64,000 nt of DNA from Paraburkholderia phenazinium. GTDB taxonomy: Bacteria > Pseudomonadota > Gammaproteobacteria > Burkholderiales > Burkholderiaceae. Where the stretch lies: NCBI RefSeq assembly GCF_900141745.1, contig NZ_FSRM01000002.1, positions 1,116,001-1,180,000 on the forward strand. Reading direction: 5' to 3'. Below, in pieces: positions 7,978-17,978 of the stretch. The number at the start of each line of letters is the position of its first letter. The stretch's first letter is position 1. Below the pieces are notes generated by a model. The model saw nothing but the letters and a program-made list of their open reading frames with translations. It was not told the origin of the DNA and ran no database searches. The position numbers and the translations under genes are program-made.

Positions 7978-8748
7978 ATGAAGACCCCGTTGATGATCCT
8001 GACCGCCGCGCTGACTTTCAGCAGCGGTGCGTTTGCTGTTGATAGCGCCACGTTGCGCCTTGGCATTGACCCGAGCTATCCGCCAATGGACTCCAAGGCG
8101 CCGGACGGCAGCGTGAAAGGCTTCGACGTCGACCTCGGCAATGAAATCTGCCGGCGCATCCATGCCAGATGCGAGTGGGTGGAACTGGAGTTCTCCGGAA
8201 TGATCCCTGCGCTGCAGGCGCGCAAGATCGACGCGATCATGTCGTCGATGGCGATTACCGAAAAGCGCCAGCAGCAGATCCTGTTCTCGTCGAAACTGTT
8301 CCAGTTCAAGTCGCATCTCATTGCGAAGCAAGGCTCAGGATTGAGCGACGCGCCGGCGTCGCTGGCGGGCAAGCAGATCGGCGTGCAGTCGGGTACGCAG
8401 TTCGAAACCTATGCGCAAACCCACTGGGCGCCCCATGGCGTGGGCGTGGTAGCGTATAAGAGTCAGGACGAGGTCTTTGCGGACCTGGTGAATGGCCGCC
8501 TTGACGGCGCCCTTCTGGGTACGGTGGAAGCGGATCAAGGCTTTCTGCGTACACCGGCCGGCAAGGGCTTCGCGTTTGTCGGCGCACCGCTGTCGATGGG
8601 CGACCATGGCACAGGCATCGGTCTGCGCAAGGACGAAACAGCCCTGCAGGCGTCGATCAATGACGCGATCGCTTCGATGTTGAAGGACGGCACGTATGCG
8701 AAGATTGCGCACAAGTACTTCGACTTCGATCCGTACGGCAGCGATTGA
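7978..8748 (+). CDS. Periplasmic polar-amino-acid binding protein of an ABC transporter
   Basis: A 256-residue SBP_bac_3 family protein. The start at 7978 gives a clean Sec signal peptide (MKTPLMILTAALTFSSGAFA, cleavage expected after AFA). The mature protein opens with the family motif 'LRLGIDPSYPPMDSKAPDGSVKGFDVDLGNEICRR' (read in segments) and has 'IDAIMSSMAITEKRQQQILFS' and 'IGVQSGTQFETY', as in lysine/arginine/ornithine and histidine binding proteins. No permease or ATPase genes follow; instead a desuccinylase-like enzyme comes 83 bases later. It must therefore share membrane components encoded elsewhere. A basic amino acid or a derivative is the likely ligand. Confidence 0.88.
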   Translation: MKTPLMILTAALTFSSGAFAVDSATLRLGIDPSYPPMDSKAPDGSVKGFDVDLGNEICRRIHARCEWVELEFSGMIPALQARKIDAIMSSMAITEKRQQQILFSSKLFQFKSHLIAKQGSGLSDAPASLAGKQIGVQSGTQFETYAQTHWAPHGVGVVAYKSQDEVFADLVNGRLDGALLGTVEADQGFLRTPAGKGFAFVGAPLSMGDHGTGIGLRKDETALQASINDAIASMLKDGTYAKIAHKYFDFDPYGSD

Positions 8749-8831
8749 GCATCGATCGCTGCGCTCGCGCCGCTGCACAGACATAGAACAGTCATAGATA
8801 ACGTTGGTCTCTCCGCATTCGCTATACGCTC

Positions 8832-9947
8832 ATGAAGAAACAATCGATCCCTCTGCTGTCCGCCGCCATTGGCACTCATCGTGAACTGGTGAGCTTTCAC
8901 TTTGGACCCGAGGACAGTGGTCAGAAAATCTACATACAGTCGACCCTGCACGCGGACGAAACACCCGCGATGCTGACGACGGTCCTGTTGAAGCGGCGTC
9001 TGCTCGAACTGGAAGCGCAGGGCGCGCTGGCTGCGGAGATCGTAGTGGTGCCGGTGGCGAACCCCGTCGGGCTCGGCCAATACGTGTTGGGCCAGTTTCT
9101 CGGCCGCTTCGATCTGGCCAGCGGCAGGAACTTCAACCGCAATTTCCTGATGTTCCCGCGTCTGCTTGAACGCGCCAAGGAGTCGCTCGGGGCGGACCCG
9201 GTGGCGAACATCCAGATCGTTCGGCAACTGATGAACGCGGAGCTGAACGAGCAAAAACCGCTGACTGAGTTCGAATCGCTGCAAGTGGCGCTGCAAAAGC
9301 TTTCGTTCGATGCGGATGTCGTGATCGATCTACATTGCTCGCTGGAAGCCGTGATGCATCTGTACACGAGCGAGGTGGGTTGGCCCGATTTCGAGCCGCT
9401 TTCGCGCTATCTCGGCGCACGCGCTTCGCTGCTCGCCACGGACTCGGGCGCTGCAGCGTTTGACGAGATGTATAGCCTGCTGTGGTGGCAACTGCAGCAG
9501 AAGCTGCCGGCGCATCAACCGGTCGGCACCGGCACGGTTGCGGTGACGGTGGAATGCCGCGGACAACGGGACGTCTCGTACGCAGTGGCGCAGCAGGATG
9601 CCGATGCGCTGGTCGATTACCTGATGTGGCGTAAGGCGATTCGCGGCGAGCCGAAGGCGCTGCCCGAACTGCTCGCGCCTGCCACGCCGCTCGCGGGCAG
9701 CGAGCAGTTCTATGCACCGGTGAGCGGAATACTCGTGCACCGCGCGAATATCGGCGACAGCATTCGTGCGGGCGATCCGCTATTCGACATCATCGATCCG
9801 CTGACCGACGAGACGACCACCATCAGCAGCAAAACAGATGGCATTTTCTATATGCGTCGTGCGATCCGCTTCGTGACAGCGGGCGCGCCGCTGGGCCGCG
9901 TGACGGGAACGAAGCCGCTGCGCACCGGCGTGCTGCTGGGTGCGTGA
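8832..9947 (+). CDS. Succinylglutamate desuccinylase/aspartoacylase-family zinc amidohydrolase
   Basis: A 371-residue M14-type zinc hydrolase. The zinc ligands are visible as His40-x2-Glu43 (TLHADETPA) and His168 (DLHCS); the substrate-binding 'SGRNFNRNF' (98-106) and a later catalytic 'VTVECRG' also match the AstE/aspartoacylase fold. The C-terminal third (about 290-370) resembles the beta barrel with a lipoyl-like turn that closes these enzymes. It should hydrolyse an N-acyl amino acid. Its position behind an amino-acid binding protein suggests uptake and deacylation of the same compound. The specific substrate (succinylglutamate, acetyl-diaminobutyrate or other) cannot be decided. Confidence 0.82.
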   Translation: MKKQSIPLLSAAIGTHRELVSFHFGPEDSGQKIYIQSTLHADETPAMLTTVLLKRRLLELEAQGALAAEIVVVPVANPVGLGQYVLGQFLGRFDLASGRNFNRNFLMFPRLLERAKESLGADPVANIQIVRQLMNAELNEQKPLTEFESLQVALQKLSFDADVVIDLHCSLEAVMHLYTSEVGWPDFEPLSRYLGARASLLATDSGAAAFDEMYSLLWWQLQQKLPAHQPVGTGTVAVTVECRGQRDVSYAVAQQDADALVDYLMWRKAIRGEPKALPELLAPATPLAGSEQFYAPVSGILVHRANIGDSIRAGDPLFDIIDPLTDETTTISSKTDGIFYMRRAIRFVTAGAPLGRVTGTKPLRTGVLLGA

Positions 9948-10004
9948 TTCGTCCGGGGAGCGGGGACGTTACCTAAGATGCGTTAACGCGTTACTCGATA
10001 CGCG

Positions 10005-10271
10005 TTATTTGCGCCCTACCAGATACTGCACGCCAGCCGGCCCATAGCGCTCTGAATGCGCGATGTGCGCCGGCAGATGGAACACGTCGCCCACCTTGTA
10101 GAGCCGCTCTTCGTCTCCAACGCGCAGGCTGATTTCGCCTTCGAGAATCAGCGCTTTCGCTTCGAACGGATGCTCGTGCACATCGAGCGCGCCGCCGGGC
10201 TCGCGCGTCACGGTGACGAACTCCTTGAACCCCTCTTTTTCGAGGGTGCCGACAAAGGCTTCGCGTTCCAT
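10005..10271 (-). CDS. Small cupin-domain protein
   Basis: An 88-residue single-domain cupin with an AGGGAGG ribosome site five bases before the ATG. Cupin motif 1 is partly preserved as 'GGALDVHEHPFEAKALILEGEISLRVG' (read as two pieces around HEHPFE), and motif 2 appears as 'VFHLPAHIAHSE'. The histidines and glutamate could bind a metal. Stand-alone cupins of this size serve as isomerases, dioxygenase-like proteins or sensors, so no reaction is assigned. It lies on the minus strand, downstream of the phospholipase gene with 130 bases between. Confidence 0.75.
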   Translation of the reverse strand: MEREAFVGTLEKEGFKEFVTVTREPGGALDVHEHPFEAKALILEGEISLRVGDEERLYKVGDVFHLPAHIAHSERYGPAGVQYLVGRK

Positions 10272-10401
10272 AAAACCTCCCTGGTGATATCAGCGGTGCT
10301 GCGCGCGGCCACACCGCTGAACGCGCCGGGCAACGACCGGCACACGCCGCCTAACAACAGCGACGCGTGCAAGTTCGTTGCCCGGCGGCACCTCAGCGGT
10401 T

Positions 10402-12531
10402 TCAGACTACCGTCAACGTCGGCGCGATAGCGGCCGGGTCGCTGATACTCGGACGGCCGTTTTCGACGTGGCCGGCGAGGCGGCGGCTGTAGCTGGCGTC
10501 GTCATTGCTGCTGACAGTCAGATCGTACCAGTGGTGGCTCGACGCCAGCACCCATGCTTCCTCGATCTCCGCGCCGGCCGGCACGATCACCTGACGCGGA
10601 CGCGCACCGTACGCATTGTCGATCACCGTCAGGCGCGCGGTGCCTTTGCCCTTGTTGGTGAACTTCAGGTACACGTTGCCGTTTGCCACGTCGTAGTGCG
10701 TGCGGACTTCCGGCAGCGACGGCTTGTTGTTCCTGCTCTGCGTCTCGACGGCATTGCCTGCAAACTTGCGGACAAAGCCATTCGGGCCGAACGCTTCGAA
10801 CGTGTAGACGCCGATCGTCGAGGTCAGATCGAAAGTCTCCGTCAACGACTTGCCTGCTTCGACCGTATAGCGCCACGGGCCGTCGGTGCGGTTGGTGGCA
10901 TAGACGTAGAAGTGCGCACCGTGCGTGCCGGTGTTGGCGAGATCGATCGTGAAGGTGTTCTCCTTGACGTCCACCTTGCCATTCACGTGCAGCTCATACG
11001 GCAGTGCACGGGCAAAACGGATACCCGACTCCTGCGCGTCGAACGGCCCCGGCGTGGCCGGCACGACCGGCGCCGGATTCACGGCGCACTGGTTGTTGGC
11101 CATGTTGATGTAGTTGCTGGTGTCCGGCAGCGGCGGCATCGTCGCATCCGGCGTGCGGAAGTCGAACGCCGTCGTCAGGTCGCCGCATACGGCGCGGCGC
11201 CATTCCGTGATGTTCGGCTCCGTCACGCCGAAACGCTTCTCGATGAAACGGATCACCGACGTGTGATCGAACACCTGCGAGCAGACAAAGCCGCCCTTGG
11301 TCCACGGCGAGACGATCGTCATCGGCACGCGCGGTCCGAGGCCGTACGGCAGGCCGTCGGCAGTGTAGCTGCCGCCGCGCAGCGGATTCACCACGTTGTG
11401 GATTTCGCCGGCCACACTGACCGTCGATTGACCCTGGGCCGCGGTCGTTGCCGGTTGCGGCGGCACGAGGTGATCGAAGAAGCCGTCGTTCTCGTCGTAC
11501 ATGATGAACAGGACGGTCTTGCTCCAGACTTCCGGATTCGACGTCAGCGCTTCGATGATCTGCGAGGTATATTCCGCGCCATAAGCGGGCGTGTAGCTCG
11601 GGTGTTCCGAGTACGCTGCCGGCGGGCACAGCCACGATACCTGCGGCAGGTTGCCTGCGAGCACGTCGTTCTTCAGATCGACAATCGTGCGCACCGTCTG
11701 TGCGCGCTCGTAAAGTGCCGAGCCCGGTTGTGCGTTGATGAAGTTGACGAAGTTCTGCAGGATGTTGGTACCGTAGTTGCCGTTCAGCGGATCGGCGCCG
11801 GTCAGCCCTTGCTGGTAAACCTGCCACGAAATGCCCGCAGCCTGCAGACGTTCCGGATACGTCGTCCACGAGAGCAGTGCGTACTTCGGCGGGCCATCGC
11901 CGTCCACGTAATCGTTGTTGTCGAGCAGCGGTCCGCCCATCGTGCCGCTCGGGTCGACCATGCCGGTCATCAGATACGAGCGGTTCGGGTGTGTCGGGCC
12001 GGGCATCGAGCAGAAGTAGGCGTCGCAGATGGTGAACGCGTCGGCCAGTGCGTAGTGAAACGGAATGTCGCTACGCAGGTAGTAGCCCATCGTCATGTCG
12101 GTCTTGTACTGCGGCCACTGGTTGTACGCGCCGTTGTTGATGGCATAGTGCGTCGGGTACCAGTTGTGGTCGAGATCGCCGATACATTGTGCGCTGGTGG
12201 TCTGCGTGTTCAGGTGGAACGGCAGAACCGGTTGCGCCGCGTTCTCTTTCGACGGCTGATACCACACCGGCTGTTGGCCGCCCGGCAGCGGAATCGGGAA
12301 GCGATCGTTGTAACCACGTACGCCGCGCATATGGCCGAAGTAGTGGTCGAACGAACGGTTCTCTTGCATGAATACCACGATGTGCTCGACATCCTCGATC
12401 GTTCCGGTGCGCGAATTGGCCGGGATCGCCAATGCATTGCGGATCGATTCAGGGAATGCGGCCAACGCGGCGGCGGCACCGGCGGATGATGCAACGGTCT
12501 GCAGGAAACGGCGACGGCTGTTTGAGGTCAT
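10402..12531 (-). CDS. Phosphocholine-type phospholipase C, Tat-exported
   Basis: A 709-residue enzyme of the acid-phosphatase-like phosphoesterase family (non-haemolytic PlcN/haemolytic PlcH type). The N-terminus has a twin-arginine signal (SRRRFLQTVASS, Arg6-Arg8) and a hydrophobic alanine-rich stretch to about residue 35, so the folded protein is exported by Tat. The catalytic region begins with 'VFMQENRSFDHYFGHMRG' (53-70) with the family's ENRSFDHYFG core. Two C-terminal beta domains (about 510-700, 'LPYELHVNGKVDVKENTFTI' and 'NGNVYLKFTNKGKGTARL') match the DUF756 repeats. It should hydrolyse phosphatidylcholine or sphingomyelin outside the cell, releasing phosphocholine. No plcR-type accessory gene is adjacent. 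Confidence 0.93.
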   Translation of the reverse strand: MTSNSRRRFLQTVASSAGAAAALAAFPESIRNALAIPANSRTGTIEDVEHIVVFMQENRSFDHYFGHMRGVRGYNDRFPIPLPGGQQPVWYQPSKENAAQPVLPFHLNTQTTSAQCIGDLDHNWYPTHYAINNGAYNQWPQYKTDMTMGYYLRSDIPFHYALADAFTICDAYFCSMPGPTHPNRSYLMTGMVDPSGTMGGPLLDNNDYVDGDGPPKYALLSWTTYPERLQAAGISWQVYQQGLTGADPLNGNYGTNILQNFVNFINAQPGSALYERAQTVRTIVDLKNDVLAGNLPQVSWLCPPAAYSEHPSYTPAYGAEYTSQIIEALTSNPEVWSKTVLFIMYDENDGFFDHLVPPQPATTAAQGQSTVSVAGEIHNVVNPLRGGSYTADGLPYGLGPRVPMTIVSPWTKGGFVCSQVFDHTSVIRFIEKRFGVTEPNITEWRRAVCGDLTTAFDFRTPDATMPPLPDTSNYINMANNQCAVNPAPVVPATPGPFDAQESGIRFARALPYELHVNGKVDVKENTFTIDLANTGTHGAHFYVYATNRTDGPWRYTVEAGKSLTETFDLTSTIGVYTFEAFGPNGFVRKFAGNAVETQSRNNKPSLPEVRTHYDVANGNVYLKFTNKGKGTARLTVIDNAYGARPRQVIVPAGAEIEEAWVLASSHHWYDLTVSSNDDASYSRRLAGHVENGRPSISDPAAIAPTLTVV

Positions 12532-12595
12532 TGGTTATCACCTTCTGCGGGGGGAAAGAATAGCGCGTCTCGATGCGCTGGGGGTAATCCGTTGG

Positions 12596-12949
12596 TTAAT
12601 TGCTGTGTCCACTCTGGTCGCCGTCACCGGGCGCATAGCGCAGCACGGGAGTAACCTGCTGGCTGTCTCCTGCGAGGCTTGCTTCCACGCTTTGCACAGC
12701 GCTGTCCGATGCGGCGGAGGTACCAGGTGTAGCGGCGCCTGCTAGCGCGGCTGACGCGCCCCATGCGGGAGACGTCGCCGCCAGGTTTGTCTGAGGAGCT
12801 GAGAGTGTGGCCGCGGGTGTGACTGAACTGGTTGCGGCATTGCTTTGGCCGACGCTTGCCGAACTGTTTTCGTCCGGACCACAGGCGGTCAACAAAACGG
12901 TTGTGAGTGCAACGACTACGGCCGTGGCCGCGACCTGGAAATTTCGCAT
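12596..12949 (-). CDS. Small lipoprotein, Ala/Ser/Thr-rich
   Basis: A 117-residue protein with a lipoprotein signal: MRNFQVAATAVVVALTTVLLTAC, lipobox LTAC with Cys23. The mature part is low-complexity (Ala, Ser, Thr, Gln) and lacks any recognised fold, ending in an Asp/Gly-rich tail. A GAGGATG ribosome site precedes the start. It is on the same strand as, and 64 bases upstream of, the phospholipase C gene, so the two may form one unit, but a functional link is unproven. Possibly a lineage-specific surface or periplasmic lipoprotein. Confidence 0.6.
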   Translation of the reverse strand: MRNFQVAATAVVVALTTVLLTACGPDENSSASVGQSNAATSSVTPAATLSAPQTNLAATSPAWGASAALAGAATPGTSAASDSAVQSVEASLAGDSQQVTPVLRYAPGDGDQSGHSN

Positions 12950-13165
12950 GTCTGCATCCTCGTTCGGGGTAGCGGGATGCAGTCTCCAGTGACTTGAAGA
13001 AAATATTATGAAATACGGTGTAACGTTTGCGAGCTGCGAATTTGATGGCTATTTGTTGGAATTCGGAAAGTGATTAGAAATTATGGCGAACGCCTATCTG
13101 GCGATTTTTCCTTGCTGTTTCATTAAATCGGTAAGATCGAAGCAGTAAAAACGGCGGATGTAAAA

Positions 13166-15115
13166 ATGACGCGCATCGAAAAAACTTTCGATTCCTTCCA
13201 GCTCGAATACGAGTGGCTCGAGGCGGACGGCTTCGGCGGCTTCGCATCGGGAACAGTCGGCACGGCGCGTACGCGCCGCTATCACGCGCTGCTGCTGACG
13301 GCGATGCATCCACCTGGCGGGCGCGTTGCACTCGTCAATGGTGTCGAAGCGTGGCTCGAAGCAGACGGCAAGCGTTATCCACTCACCATGCAGCGCTATG
13401 TGCCAGACGTGGTGTATCCCGACGTGTCATCCAGCCTGCTCGGTTTCGATACGCAACCTTGGCCGACGTGGCGTTTCCAGCTGGACGGCGAAGCGGTACT
13501 GATCGCCGAGGTCTTCGTTGCGAAGGCGAGCTGCGAGACGGTCTTGCGTTGGCGTCTTGCGCCGGGCAGTGCTAGCGCGGAAGCCGCAAGCCGTTATACG
13601 TTGAACGTGCGGCCGCTTTTGTCGGGACGCGACTATCACGCGCTGCATCACGAAAACGCCGCGTTCAACTTCAATGCACAGACGGATGATGCCCGCGCCA
13701 AGGTGAGCTGGCAGCCATACGGTGACCTGCCGGCGATTCACGCGTCGACCAACGGAACGTACACTCACGCGCCGGACTGGTATCGAAACTTCTGCTATGT
13801 ACGCGAGCGCGAACGTGGCCTCGATTTCAGCGAAGATCTTGCGACGCCCGGTGTGTTCACTTTCTCACTCGCCGACGGTGCCGCACTGATGATCCTGCGT
13901 GCCGGCCCGCAAGCCGATGACACGCCGGCTGTCGAACGGGCGCAGGCGCTGGCCGATGGCGAATTTGCGCGTCGCAGCGCATTCGCCTCGCAACTGCATC
14001 GCTCTGCGGATGCTTACCTCATCGCGCGTGAAAAAGGCAGCACGCTGGTCGCGGGCTTCCCGTGGTTTACCGATTGGGGCCGCGATACGTTCATCGCGAT
14101 GCGCGGCTTGTTGCTGGCATCGGGCCGTCACGAAGCGGCAAAGTCGATCCTGCTCGAGTGGGCCAGCACGATCTCCGAAGGCATGTTGCCGAATCTCTTT
14201 CCCGACTACGGCAGCACGCCCGAATACAACGCCGTCGATGCGTCCCTATGGTTCGTGGTTGCGGTGCACGACTACCTGGCCGCGGAGCACGCTTGCGACG
14301 ACACACGCAAGCGTCTGCAGCAGGCGGTCGAGGAGATTCTCACGGGGTACAGTCGTGGCACCCGTTTCGGCATCCGTGCCGATGACGACGGTCTGCTCCG
14401 CGCCGGCGTGCCAGGTGTGCAACTGACGTGGATGGATGCGAAGGTCGGCGACTGGGTCGTAACGCCGCGTATCGGCAAGCCAGTAGAAGTGCAGGCGCTG
14501 TGGATCAACGCGCTGCGCATTGCTGCGAAGTGGAATCCGCAGTGGCAGGAACCAGCGGCACGTGCCTCGCAGGCATTTGTACAGCGCTTCACGGATCCGG
14601 CGAGCAGTGCTTTGTTCGACAACGTCGACGCGGACCACGTGCGGGGCAAAATCGATCACTCGATCCGGCCGAACCAGATTTTCGCGGTGGGAGGCTTGCC
14701 GTTTCCGCTGCTCGAAGGCGCCGCAGCGCGTGCGGTGGTCGAACAGGTCGAGACGCACCTGTTGACGCCGCTTGGCCTGCGCACCCTGGCGCCGTCCGAT
14801 CCCGCCTATCGGGGACGCTACGCGGGCGGTCAGGTCGAGCGTGACAGTGCTTATCACCAAGGGACAGTGTGGCCCTGGCTGATCGGGCCGTTCGTCGAGG
14901 CATGGTTGCGCGTGAATCAACCGGCCGAAGGTGCGCGGGCCCAGGCGCGCACGCGCTTTCTTGCGCCGCTGATCGAGTATCTCGACCGCGACGGCCTCGA
15001 TCACCTCTGCGAGGTGGCCGACGGTGATGCACCGCATCATCCGGGCGGCACGCCGTTTCAGGCGTGGTCGCTGGGGGAATTGCTGAGGGTTAAGCGGATG
15101 CTGGCGAATGGGTGA
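13166..15115 (+). CDS. Glycogen debranching enzyme (amylo-alpha-1,6-glucosidase type)
   Basis: A 649-residue protein with the archaeal/bacterial debranching-enzyme architecture. The N-terminal domain (about 10-230) starts with the signature 'EYEWLEADGFGGFASGTV' and 'RTRRYHALLL', and a C-terminal (alpha/alpha)6 barrel of family GH133 carries 'LVAGFPWFTDWGRDTFIAMRG', 'NLFPDYGSTPEYNAVDASLWF' and 'SAYHQGTVWPWLIGPF'. It should hydrolyse alpha-1,6 branch residues of glycogen or limit dextrin, releasing glucose. It is followed on the same strand by a GH63-like glucosidase, zwf and a glucokinase-like gene. The ATG at 13166 starts within an AT-rich stretch with a weak Shine-Dalgarno. Confidence 0.9.
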   Translation: MTRIEKTFDSFQLEYEWLEADGFGGFASGTVGTARTRRYHALLLTAMHPPGGRVALVNGVEAWLEADGKRYPLTMQRYVPDVVYPDVSSSLLGFDTQPWPTWRFQLDGEAVLIAEVFVAKASCETVLRWRLAPGSASAEAASRYTLNVRPLLSGRDYHALHHENAAFNFNAQTDDARAKVSWQPYGDLPAIHASTNGTYTHAPDWYRNFCYVRERERGLDFSEDLATPGVFTFSLADGAALMILRAGPQADDTPAVERAQALADGEFARRSAFASQLHRSADAYLIAREKGSTLVAGFPWFTDWGRDTFIAMRGLLLASGRHEAAKSILLEWASTISEGMLPNLFPDYGSTPEYNAVDASLWFVVAVHDYLAAEHACDDTRKRLQQAVEEILTGYSRGTRFGIRADDDGLLRAGVPGVQLTWMDAKVGDWVVTPRIGKPVEVQALWINALRIAAKWNPQWQEPAARASQAFVQRFTDPASSALFDNVDADHVRGKIDHSIRPNQIFAVGGLPFPLLEGAAARAVVEQVETHLLTPLGLRTLAPSDPAYRGRYAGGQVERDSAYHQGTVWPWLIGPFVEAWLRVNQPAEGARAQARTRFLAPLIEYLDRDGLDHLCEVADGDAPHHPGGTPFQAWSLGELLRVKRMLANG

Positions 15116-15254
15116 ACCGCTAGGCGGACTGCGGAGCAGGCATGGGACAAGCTCCGGATAGGCCCCGGATAAAGCCCACGCCGGCGCACCCTTTGAGCAA
15201 AACGCGCTAGGATGTGAGTCCCACCGCCAAGCTCGAAAAGCAAGGGACCGCTCC

Positions 15255-17978
15255 ATGCCGCCGCTGCGTGCCGCCAATCTGCTCGCAACTATCGAAGGCA
15301 CCCGCCTGCACTCCAGGGAATGCGCCCGCTGGCAGCGCTGGGGGCCCTATCTGAGCGAGCGCCAGTGGGGCACCGTGCGCGAGGACTACAGCCCGAACGG
15401 CACCGCATGGGACTATTTTCCCCACGACCATGCCCGCAGCCGTGCTTATCGCTGGGGCGAGGACGGCATTGCCGGCTTCGGCGACGACAAGCTGAACTGG
15501 TGCGTCTCGCTGGCGCTCTGGAATCGCCAGGATCCGATCATCAAGGAACGCCTGTTCGGCCTCACCAACTCGCAGGGCAATCACGGCGAGGACGTCAAGG
15601 AACTGTATTTCTACCTCGACGGCACGCCCACCCACTCTTATATGCGGATGCTGTACAAGTATCCGCACGCTGCGTATCCGTATGACGATCTGGTGCAGGA
15701 GAACGCGCGGCGCGGCGCCGATATGCCCGAATACGAGGTGCTCGATACCGGCGCATTCGACGACAACTGCTATTTCGACGTGCAGGTCGAATACGCGAAG
15801 CACACGCCCGAAGACATCGTGATGCGGGTCACGGTCGAAAACCGGGGCGACAAGTCTGCCTCGCTCGATGTGCTGCCGCAGATCTGGGCGCGAAATACGT
15901 GGTCGTGGAAAGAAACGAAGGACCGTCCATCGCTTTCGAAGCAGACAGCGAACGGCGCAACGTATTTGCTGGGGCGCCAGCCAGGACATGATCCGTTTGT
16001 GGTGACCGCGTGGTCGAAAGACGCGCCCGGACTGACGTGGCTGTTCTGCGAGAACGACACCAATGTCAAACGCCTCTTCAATATGGACGGGGCGGGTCCG
16101 TTCAAGGACGGCATCAACGATTACCTCGTGCATGGCGACGCGCAAGCGGTACGGTCCGACACCGGCACCAAGGCAGCGGCCCACGTGCCGCTCGAACTCC
16201 CGCCCTACGGCCGCGCGGTAATTTATATGCGCTGGCGCCCCGAGTCCGCACCGGATGACGTGCCGCTCGATGTCGACGCGCTGTTTGCTCGCCGTCTTGC
16301 CGAAGCCGACGGGTTTTATGCGGCGTTGCAGCATGAAATCCACGATCCCGACGCACGGCTCGTGCAGCGGCAGGCGCTCGCCGGCATGCTGTGGTCGAAG
16401 CAGTACTACCAGTTCGACGTCCAGCGCTGGCTGGATGGTGATCCGGCGCAGCCCACGCCTGACGCAAATCGCAAGCGCGGCCGCAACGCCGACTGGCGTC
16501 ACCTGTGCAATGCGGACATCGTTTCGATGCCCGACAAGTGGGAGTACCCGTGGTACGCATCCTGGGATCTCGCCTTCCATGCCGCGGCCTTTGCGCTCAT
16601 CGATCCTGAGTTCGCCAAGCGGCAGTTGCTGTTGCTGGTCAAGGACCGTTATCAGCATCCCAACGGACAGTTGCCGGCCTACGAGTGGGCCTTGGGCGAC
16701 GCCAATCCGCCGGTGCACGCATGGGCCGCGTGGCGCGTCTATGAAATCGACCGGGCGCTGATGGGCAAAGGCGATCGCGATTTCCTCGAGTTGGTGTTCC
16801 ACAAACTGCTGCTGAATTTTTCGTGGTGGGTGAACCGCAAGGACGCCGACGGCCGCAATATTTTCCAGGGTGGCTTTCTTGGGCTGGATAACGTCGGCAT
16901 CTTCGATCGCTCGTCGCCGCTGCCGACCGGCGGTCACATCGATCAGGCCGACGGTACCGCGTGGATGGCGGCGTATGCGCTCGATCTGATGCGCATCGCG
17001 CTGGAACTGGCGTTTGCCAATCACGTGTTCGTCGATATCGGCGTGAAGTTCTTCGAACACTTCCTGTATATCGCCGAGGCAGTCAGTTGCGACGACGACT
17101 GCGAGACCGGCTTGTGGGACAGCGCCGACGAATTCTTCTACGACAAGCTGAGACTGCCCGACGGCACCAGCGAGCCAATGCGGGTGCGTTCTATCGTCGG
17201 TCTGATCCCGCTGTTTGCGGTGCATGTGCTCGAAGAGCGCCTGCACGGCAGCCTGCCTGGGTTGCGGGAGCGACTGTTCTGGTTCCTCGAGCACCGTCCC
17301 GATCTGGCCAAACTGGTGTCGCGCTGGGATGAAACTGGCAAGGGCAACACCCTGCTGCTGTCGCTGCTGCGCGGACACCGGATGAAGGCGTTGTTGCGGC
17401 GTGCCCTCGACGAATCAGAATTTCTTTCCGATCACGGCGTGCGGGCACTCTCGCGGGTACACCGCGACGAGCCGTTCGTCTTCAGACACAACGGCGACAG
17501 CTTTTGCGTTAAATATCTGCCGGCCGAATCGGACTCGCGTGTATTCGGCGGCAATTCGAACTGGCGCGGACCGGTCTGGATGCCAGTCAACTACCTGCTG
17601 ATCGAGTCGCTGTACGAGTTTCACCGCTACTACGGCGACGATTTCCGCGTGGAGTTTCCGACCGGTTCCGGCCAGAAGTTCTCGTTGCGCGAAATCGCCG
17701 ATCAGCTCGCACGGCGTGCCACTACGCTATTTCTCAAGGACAGCAACGGCGAGCGTCCGGTGATGGGCGCGTATCCGCTGCTGCAGGCCGACCCGCGTTC
17801 GAGCGATCTCGTGCTGTTCCACGAATACTTTCACGGCGACAATGGCCGGGGCGTCGGCGCTTCGCACCAGACCGGCTGGAGCGGGCTCGTTGCGTTGCTG
17901 CTGCAGCCGCGTATGGCGGGCGAGACGGGCGAAGTGCCGGCCACAACGGACGCCGAGGCTGCCTTGGTCACCAAGTAG
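15255..17978 (+). CDS. GH63-like glucosidase (MGH1-type glycoside hydrolase domain)
   Basis: A 907-residue protein starting at the ATG after AAGGGA. The N-terminus ('RQWGTVREDYSPNGTAWDYFPHDHARSRAYRWGEDGIAGF', seen in pieces) and the later barrel blocks 'WYASWDLAFHAAAFALIDPEFAK', 'LPAYEWALGDANPPVHAWA' and 'GNSNWRGPVWMPVNYLLIESL' match the mannosyl-oligosaccharide-glucosidase-like GH63/MGH1 family that is widespread in bacteria. Acidic residues in these blocks supply the inverting catalytic pair. Substrates of the bacterial group are alpha-glucosides of uncertain identity. Its position between debranching enzyme and zwf suggests work on alpha-glucans or glucosylated solutes; that is contextual inference. 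Confidence 0.85.
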   Translation: MPPLRAANLLATIEGTRLHSRECARWQRWGPYLSERQWGTVREDYSPNGTAWDYFPHDHARSRAYRWGEDGIAGFGDDKLNWCVSLALWNRQDPIIKERLFGLTNSQGNHGEDVKELYFYLDGTPTHSYMRMLYKYPHAAYPYDDLVQENARRGADMPEYEVLDTGAFDDNCYFDVQVEYAKHTPEDIVMRVTVENRGDKSASLDVLPQIWARNTWSWKETKDRPSLSKQTANGATYLLGRQPGHDPFVVTAWSKDAPGLTWLFCENDTNVKRLFNMDGAGPFKDGINDYLVHGDAQAVRSDTGTKAAAHVPLELPPYGRAVIYMRWRPESAPDDVPLDVDALFARRLAEADGFYAALQHEIHDPDARLVQRQALAGMLWSKQYYQFDVQRWLDGDPAQPTPDANRKRGRNADWRHLCNADIVSMPDKWEYPWYASWDLAFHAAAFALIDPEFAKRQLLLLVKDRYQHPNGQLPAYEWALGDANPPVHAWAAWRVYEIDRALMGKGDRDFLELVFHKLLLNFSWWVNRKDADGRNIFQGGFLGLDNVGIFDRSSPLPTGGHIDQADGTAWMAAYALDLMRIALELAFANHVFVDIGVKFFEHFLYIAEAVSCDDDCETGLWDSADEFFYDKLRLPDGTSEPMRVRSIVGLIPLFAVHVLEERLHGSLPGLRERLFWFLEHRPDLAKLVSRWDETGKGNTLLLSLLRGHRMKALLRRALDESEFLSDHGVRALSRVHRDEPFVFRHNGDSFCVKYLPAESDSRVFGGNSNWRGPVWMPVNYLLIESLYEFHRYYGDDFRVEFPTGSGQKFSLREIADQLARRATTLFLKDSNGERPVMGAYPLLQADPRSSDLVLFHEYFHGDNGRGVGASHQTGWSGLVALLLQPRMAGETGEVPATTDAEAALVTK

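Noticed and set aside
10378..12489. 700-codon open frame opposite phospholipase C
   Set aside because: The phospholipase on the other strand has a Tat signal and catalytic motifs; the opposite frame is Arg/His-rich without any recognisable fold.
15207..17378. 720-codon open frame opposite the GH63-like glucosidase
   Set aside because: Same reasoning: long antisense open frames are common at this base composition, and the translation lacks domain signatures.
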